From assembly GCA_027382625.1 (NCBI GenBank), contig JAJKFJ010021722.1, positions 172,072-236,071 on the forward strand: DNA of 64,000 nucleotides. Direction: 5' to 3'. Numbering within the stretch: the stretch's first letter is position 1; each line of letters opens with the position of its first letter. This DNA comes from Tetmemena sp. SeJ-2015 (lineage: Eukaryota > Ciliophora > Spirotrichea > Sporadotrichida > Oxytrichidae). Of the stretch, positions 58,701-64,000 are shown one piece after another. Below the pieces are notes generated by a model. The model did no database searches. It was not told where the DNA came from and saw only the letters and a list, made by a program, of their open reading frames with translations. A program made the position numbers and the translations under genes.

Positions 58701-60809
58701 GTCAAGCTTGGATTTAAGTTCAAGAGGGAATGAGACATTAGATAGAATATTTTCGATATGAGTGTTTTAAAATCAGTATTGAGCTTAAGTTGATTGAGAG
58801 ACTGTGCTTCTCTTATGACTTAAAATCTATCTCCTTATCACACATGAGTGAATAGACCTTAAGTTCTCTATCATATTTAATTTTAGGCCCTTAAATAAAT
58901 TAAGCTTTGTCATCTTAAGAGAAAGATCCAATCGAAGCTTTGGTAGAAAAGCGTTTTATGAAGACATCGCACTTTCCAAAAGTTTCTATGGTCTTCAAGG
59001 CTTTGACTAAGTAATTTTGCTTGAGCATGCCCTCAGTTGAATTTATTAGAGTTAAGGTAAGAGCCAAATTAATACCCTCTGGCACTGCTGCTACTAACAG
59101 AGTTATTCCATCAAGCAAATATCGAATCCACTCTTGGTAGTAAGTCTTATAATTAGCTATGAAGTTGTTAGATTGGTTAAATCTTACTTTTCACATCGTA
59201 TTAGTCTTTTTAAAGTATGAAAGCGTCAAGTATGAATCTCAAGAACAGAAAAATAGTTATGATGAGCGAGAAAAAAGTGCCATACTTTCCTTTTAAAAAA
59301 GTAAAATTTCCTAATTTTGAAGAGATCTCTTGGATTTTTTGGCCAAGTTAAGTGTTCGAAGCTTCATCTGTGGTTTGTAAATTTAAGGCTAAACTCTCTT
59401 TCGATACTTGAATGACTAGAAGCTTTCCAGTGCCATGAATGATGAATGTGTTCTTGAGTACGATCATAGATGGCAAGGATGTCTTATCATGGTGAAAGTA
59501 TGTCGCAAACACCTTCTTCCTTTCCTCTTGACATTAATCGAAGGTTTCCTTTCTGATGTTAAAATTATCAACCCTCATTTTTAACTCGAATTTCTTATCC
59601 ATCTAGTAATATGCAATCCTAAATTTTTTAAGAGGTAGAAATGCTTACAGTGGGAACTTTCATTCCACTCATTACATAAATGATGTCTCCAACTTTTAAA
59701 TCCTCCTCACTTAAATCAAGAATTCTAGTATTTCTAAGGCACTTATACTAAGAAATTTTTATTCTTATAAAATTTTACCTTTATCAATGATTGCTCAGTC
59801 ATATTTAAGCCTATCAGAACTAATCCAATTCTGTATTCAGTAAGTGACTGTACTATCGTCACTATGATAGAAGTCACAAGGATGCTGGTCCCTTCAATCC
59901 AAACATAGCCTCTATTCTCCCAATCGAAAATCAAGTTCAGAATAATTAGCATTAGGGACGCTAGTATAAGAACCTTGATGGCGAAGTCTTGCATGTTTCT
60001 TTTGAAAATGTTAAAATAGCCTAAGCGGTAAGTTTAAGGAGAAAGAGTGAGTACTTTACTTCTGCGGGCGTTATTTTTTGTTGGTCCCATATACAGCCTC
60101 TCTAGCCTGAAAATCTATTCCTACTAAGCCTTTGTAAGGGATCAACATGCAAGCAGTCTAAAATGTTATTTGTACTCATGAACTTGTTCTTGAAGAGTCT
60201 GTGCTCTTCATCAAATGTCTAAAATATAAAAAATAATTTGTGATGATGTCCTCTCCTTATAAGTTTGAACCAAATTTCTAAATCCTCAGCAGTGAATTAA
60301 AAAATAAAAATTATTAATTGCAATTTAAGAATTGGAAAAACTGCTAAAAGCTGGTAATTTAATCTGTCTTCATCCGGTTACCCAAAAAATTCATTAGCTT
60401 AGTTTTTGAAAGTGTGCTATAAATGATATTTAATAAAATGTAAGAATATCCTACCTCATGAACTGGCTCTTAACATCTTGCTGATCTTGATTATTTCCTT
60501 GAAAGTTGGCTTAATTATAATGGCCTCCTGCCATAGTTTAAGAATGAGTCAGTCCCTAGTTTACTAGCTAATTTTACCATTAGCCTTGGCCGATTACCAC
60601 ACTTTAGAAAGTAAATAGCTTATAAACAAAACATTGAGTTAGAAAGGTTTTGGGCCTCTACCAGTTATATTGGGACTAGGAGTCTTTGAACCCCAGTTAT
60701 TTTAAAAAAAAGGATCACAAGATTGCATATGATTTGAATAAATTATTTGAGTCAGAGGCATGCTACTGTTACCTCTTCCGTGATGTGGTGAATGCAAAGG
60801 ATAAGACAT
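55766..60809 (-). CDS. P2B-type calcium-ATPase-like protein, catalytic motifs missing
   Basis: From ATG 60809, after a polar N-terminus, the fold follows plasma-membrane Ca2+-ATPases: WIEGTSILVTSIIVTIVQSL (TM2), DLKVGDIIYVMSGMKVP, VAAVPEGINLALTLTLINS (TM4 PEG motif), VLPPIQLLWVNILMDTIGSF (TM6) and LMMQFFNLLNCFFYGNKFEF (TM8 region). The three P-type signatures are not found where expected: TGES is replaced by VDNFNIRKETFD, DKTGTLT by the text after KCDVF (IKRFSTKASIGSF), and TGDGxNDxP by SGKTVGIEAKQTED. A TCTTT-bounded IES (56523-56575) hides two stops, and behind it the chain continues into an acidic tail (DSQHSSEDS) ending at TGA 55766-55768. Either an inactive homologue, or some MDSs lie elsewhere. 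Confidence 0.75.
56523..56575 (-). other. IES, 53 bp, pointer TCTTT
   Basis: TCTTT on the minus strand flanks an insert with TGA. Joining gives LLFGFGSLILEMFQRLLSPQ in frame and adds about 230 C-terminal residues that otherwise look like a separate gene starting at 56549. Confidence 0.8.
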
Positions 60810-61208
60810 TTCAAATCATAAATTCTTATTTCTAATTTATCTTTTATCCTTGCTTTTGCATGAATAATTCATCATAAATTGAAAAGTGTAGTCAGATAAG
60901 TGACTAAGTTTTTAATTAAATTGAGTTCTTTTCGAATTTAATCAAATTATCTCTCTCCTTTAAATTAAGTATTTACAGGCCCAGATAAATAAGTTATCTT
61001 TATACACACAAATGTATTTCTCCTTATTTTTTTAATAAAAAGTTACCTGATTTTAAAAATCGACCTTACTAATCCTTCCTTTTACCTACAGTAACTTGAG
61101 TAATTTATAATTAGTAGAGCTATTTAAAGAAGAGAACTAACAATTGAAATTAAGATTTTAAAATAAATAAGATTTAAATCGATTACTCAAAGAGAACTCG
61201 AGAAAACT
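60810..61208. other. intergenic spacer between divergent genes
   Basis: About 400 bp of AT-rich DNA lies between the start of the minus-strand ATPase-like gene and the plus-strand Mpv17 paralog f. It should hold both promoters and chromosome ends; no motif is distinctive. Confidence 0.5.
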
Positions 61209-61930
61209 ATGAAAAAATTCCTGTCCCTATACAACAGATCTCTGGAATCAAGACCCCTAGCAACCAAAATGGCAACCCATTTTTATCCACTTTGATTTTT
61301 AAACGAGCGGCTTTTTAGCTGGAGTTGGTGACACATTTTGCCAATAAAGTTATTAGAGAAAACTAATTATTAGGTTAGTCTTAAATAAGTTTATGTAGAA
61401 AGAAGTAAGCCCTTCAATTAGAATCTAATTTATTCATAGAGTATAACTTGACCTCAGAGCAGAGCGGAACGGGCTACAACGTGACGAGGACCCGTAATTT
61501 CGTTCTAATGGCGAGCTTTTTCAGCGCCCCCATCCTACATCTGCATTTTTCGAAGTTTCTACCTTACATAGCGCCCTCCGCATCTAAAACTGGAGTAGCT
61601 AAGAAACTCTTTGTAGACTAACTCATCGTCTCACCCCTCTTCATGCTTGGGTGGTATTTAACAATCGACAGACTAGACGGTAAAACTAGGGACTAGTCTA
61701 TTAACGACATTGCAGTCAAATTTAAACCAACGATGACTGCTCATTGGCAGGTCTGGCCAACAGTTAACTTCTTCAATTTCTTGCTTGTTCCCATCAAGTA
61801 TCAAGTGCTCTTCACAAATGTAGTCTCACTCTTTTTCAATTCCTATCTAAGCTACCTGCACAACTCTTATACAATAAATTAATCATAGCTGGCTATTGGA
61901 TTTTTAATAATTTTAGACTTACCAGGGTGA
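61209..61930 (+). CDS. Mpv17/PMP22-family membrane protein, paralog f
   Basis: From ATG 61209: MKKFLSLYNRSLESRPLATK then, after a 28-bp IES, MATSGFLAGVGDTFCQQSYQ. An intron follows (about 61,385-61,440). Then RNFVLMASFFSAPILHLHFS, KFLPYIAPSASKTGVAKKLF and the signature AHWQVWPTVNFFNFLLVPIK with YQVLFTNVVSLFFNSYLSYL. The stop is TGA 61928-61930. Unlike a-e it has no IES before the conserved Trp, but it has its own at a different N-terminal codon. Confidence 0.9.
61274..61301 (+). other. IES, 28 bp, pointer AAC (Mpv17 paralog f)
   Basis: AAC at 61274-61276 repeats at 61302-61304 with an AT-rich insert holding a TGA. Excision turns a broken frame into TKMATSGFLAGVGD. Confidence 0.92.
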
Positions 61931-64000
61931 TTCATAATAGACTACTTAATAAGTGGTGGCTGAATAAAAAATAAAGAGAGGAATGTCAAGCCAGCACTCT
62001 CCTCACAGAATCTTAGAGTCTAATAAATTGATAATTATGACCTCCTCCTCTTCTAATATTTTAATGATTTCATTATACTTTACCTGTATCCTCAAACTCC
62101 TTGCAAACTGCAATTTGAGTAAGTTGAGAGAGTCTGATTTTCATAAATTTAAAGCAAACTAAAATATGAATCTACTTTCGGTGGATTACTCGCTTTCATT
62201 CAGATCAGCCCATTTAGAACTATATATTTAACTGTTTTAACCTCACAATAGCAACGAATAAACTTATAGATAATCATATTTACATACAAGTGACTTTTAA
62301 TTTAAGGGTTTAGCAAAGATGTTAAATTAAAGCTATTCTTGAAGGAGATAGCTGATTAAAATAATTCCATATAATTTTATAAACTGTCTTCTATAATTGA
62401 GTGCGAGTATCATTTTAACCGATGGGGATCCCTGCTATATAAAACAATCAAAAATTTTATAATAAATATAATCTATATTATAAATATTAAGCAACTAATA
62501 AATTACGAAGACACTCAGGAGTCGCTAAGCAAATTTAAATAACCGTCTCACAAAATCTAACCACCATAATTAATCAACCTTAATTTTTAAAAATTAGATG
62601 TTGAGAAGACTCCAACTTTCTTGAATATGATTACCTAACCTTATTCTTGAATTAATTTTAATAGGCATGATATTTTAATCTAAATAATTATGTTTAAATA
62701 GTATCAAAGCACTTTAATTAATTCAAAGTTTTATTTTTTATGGTTATTTATAGTCTCAGTTTCCTCTTTTTTCCATGACTCCTATTTTCTCATGCCAATC
62801 TCACCTCATCATTATTAGCGTATATTATAATTAGTAGCTCAATCACATATTTATTGTATATTACTAAAAATCTCGATTATTTAAACAAAATTTGCCGCTC
62901 TTCGCCCCCAATATCTTAAACTCAAATGCTCCCACTTATTTAAATGCATTCACTTTCTCTTTTAGTTTTCTTGCAAGAGCTATATAAGTAAATAAAAAAA
63001 GAACTAGATTTTAATTAATTAGAGTAACCTTATTTTGGCTGTGAAAAAATCCATTTTTATAAATCTCTTCTAGTTTTAAATATCTACAGGAATCTACCTC
63101 GCTTAGTGAGAATTGAAAATCCTTTCAACCTGCTTTACTATTTCGAACTCTAATTTTACACATACATTATTTTAAAATCAAAAGAAATTTATTCAGATTT
63201 TAACCACCATGGAGTTAACATTTAATTTAAATATAAACCCCATAACCTATATACTTAGATAAATAGTGAATAGATATTAATGATCATTATATATGATATA
63301 CACGCATTCCCAAAATTACAGAAGAGACTTAATTAAGACAAGGCAGATCTCTCAAATCTAAAAAAGCACCTTCTGGGACCCACCGTTAATCTATCACTAA
63401 TACTAAAAATATGAAATCTCGTATTCTCCACTTCAATTTTTGTCTTTAGTTTGTGTGTATAGTTAGTCTTAATGTTTAAAAAGAGTTGGATTTTATATTT
63501 TGAAATGATGATGGATGAGGTCCAGAATGGGGTATTAAGACAGGGGGGTTGTCTTAAAGTTTTGGCTTAATTCGACCTTTTTCCATATAGACCTAGTATA
63601 ACCTATATTATGAATTTAACTGACTCATTTAAGCTCTCTAATGCCTATATAATATATTGCTTATTAATAGTTAATTGGGATAATTCTAATAATTTTAAGG
63701 ATTATGGATTTCGAAAATTTGAATTAAGACAGCTAAATTGGCACATTGCCGGCAAAATCGCCTAAAAAGAGTCACCGTAAATCGGAGGTAAGTCTTAAAA
63801 ATCCGCCATTATACTCATTTTATTCAGCATTTAAAGAGCTATCACCATGTCCTATTTTGGCAGCTCTCCTAAAATAAATGGCAAAAATATCTGCAAAAGA
63901 GAGGATTTTCATTGCTAAATTTGAATTAAGACAGGTGAGAATTTAATTAAGACAGGCTATTTATTAACCAAATTCTTCAAACTTTATTAGTATAAATAAT
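61931..64000. other. gene-free AT-rich germline DNA
   Basis: About 2 kb without a supported reading frame on either strand. Base composition is more AT-rich than the gene regions. The last 700 bp contain repeated TTAAGACAG words (listed separately). This may be micronucleus-limited sequence between chromosome-destined regions. Confidence 0.6.
63331..63955. repeat. dispersed TTAAGACAG / CTGTCTTAA motif cluster
   Basis: The word TTAAGACA occurs at about 63333, 63536, 63724, 63923 and 63945, usually as (G)AATTAAGACAG, with its reverse complement TGTCTTAA at 63550-63557 and a shorter GTCTTAA at about 63792. The pair at 63536-63557 forms an inverted repeat with a G-rich loop. At least five copies in about 620 bp are more than expected by chance. 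Confidence 0.65.

Noticed and set aside
61931..64000. Telomere-bearing transposon ends, telomeric C4A4 arrays, tRNA or rRNA genes, CRISPR arrays
   Set aside because: None was seen on either strand here or elsewhere in the window.

Overview
This window looks like germline (micronuclear) DNA of a spirotrich ciliate of the hypotrich/stichotrich kind (Oxytricha, Stylonychia, Tetmemena and relatives). The evidence is in the sequence. TAA and TAG sit at Gln positions inside conserved proteins, and only TGA ends genes. Coding sequence is broken by short AT-rich inserts bounded by 2-9 bp direct repeats (internal eliminated sequences, IESs, with pointers), and removing one repeat copy plus the insert restores the reading frame. 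Several genes are scrambled: their macronuclear-destined segments (MDSs) lie in two places, sometimes on opposite strands, and are linked by 4-16 bp pointers. Ordinary GT-AG introns of about 30-180 nt also occur. Many remaining frame breaks sit at homopolymers and look like one-base assembly errors. The genus cannot be named from sequence alone.

Layout. 1-6.8 kb: an ankyrin protein (partial), a polytopic membrane protein, an LRR-ankyrin protein and a small unknown gene. 6.9-17.9 kb: a scrambled region. Six genes appear twice in the same order: ADAT2, calpain-like, mS35, PA2G4/EBP1, a TH1-like fragment and a hypothetical protein. The copies lie at about 6.93-11.48 kb (unit 1) and 11.56-17.89 kb (unit 2). 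For ADAT2, calpain-like and PA2G4 neither copy is complete, but alternating segments from the two copies join through exact pointers into one open protein (4, 32 and 9 MDSs). I infer an old tandem duplication followed by reciprocal decay, which produced the odd/even scrambling.

17.9-46.8 kb: unscrambled genes. These are an LRR/Gln-rich/EF-hand protein, a signal-peptide protein, TVP23 (Golgi), an AT-hook/FAR1-like protein, disordered Q/N/K proteins, a CH/ARM/coiled-coil protein of axonemal type, an ISWI chromatin remodeller, a coiled-coil protein, an RIIa-domain protein and a long Q-rich protein. 47-64 kb: six Mpv17/PMP22-family genes (four in tandem on the minus strand, two on the plus strand), a SAM-dependent methyltransferase, two unknown genes, a P2B-type calcium-ATPase-like gene that seems to lack all catalytic motifs, and about 2 kb of gene-free AT-rich DNA with a repeated TTAAGACAG motif.

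Functional themes: mitochondrial or peroxisomal membrane proteins (Mpv17 family), mitochondrial translation (mS35), tRNA wobble deamination (ADAT2), chromatin (ISWI, AT-hook) and probable cilium components. In the macronucleus most of these genes would sit on separate small chromosomes, so adjacency here says little about shared pathways. It does record germline history.
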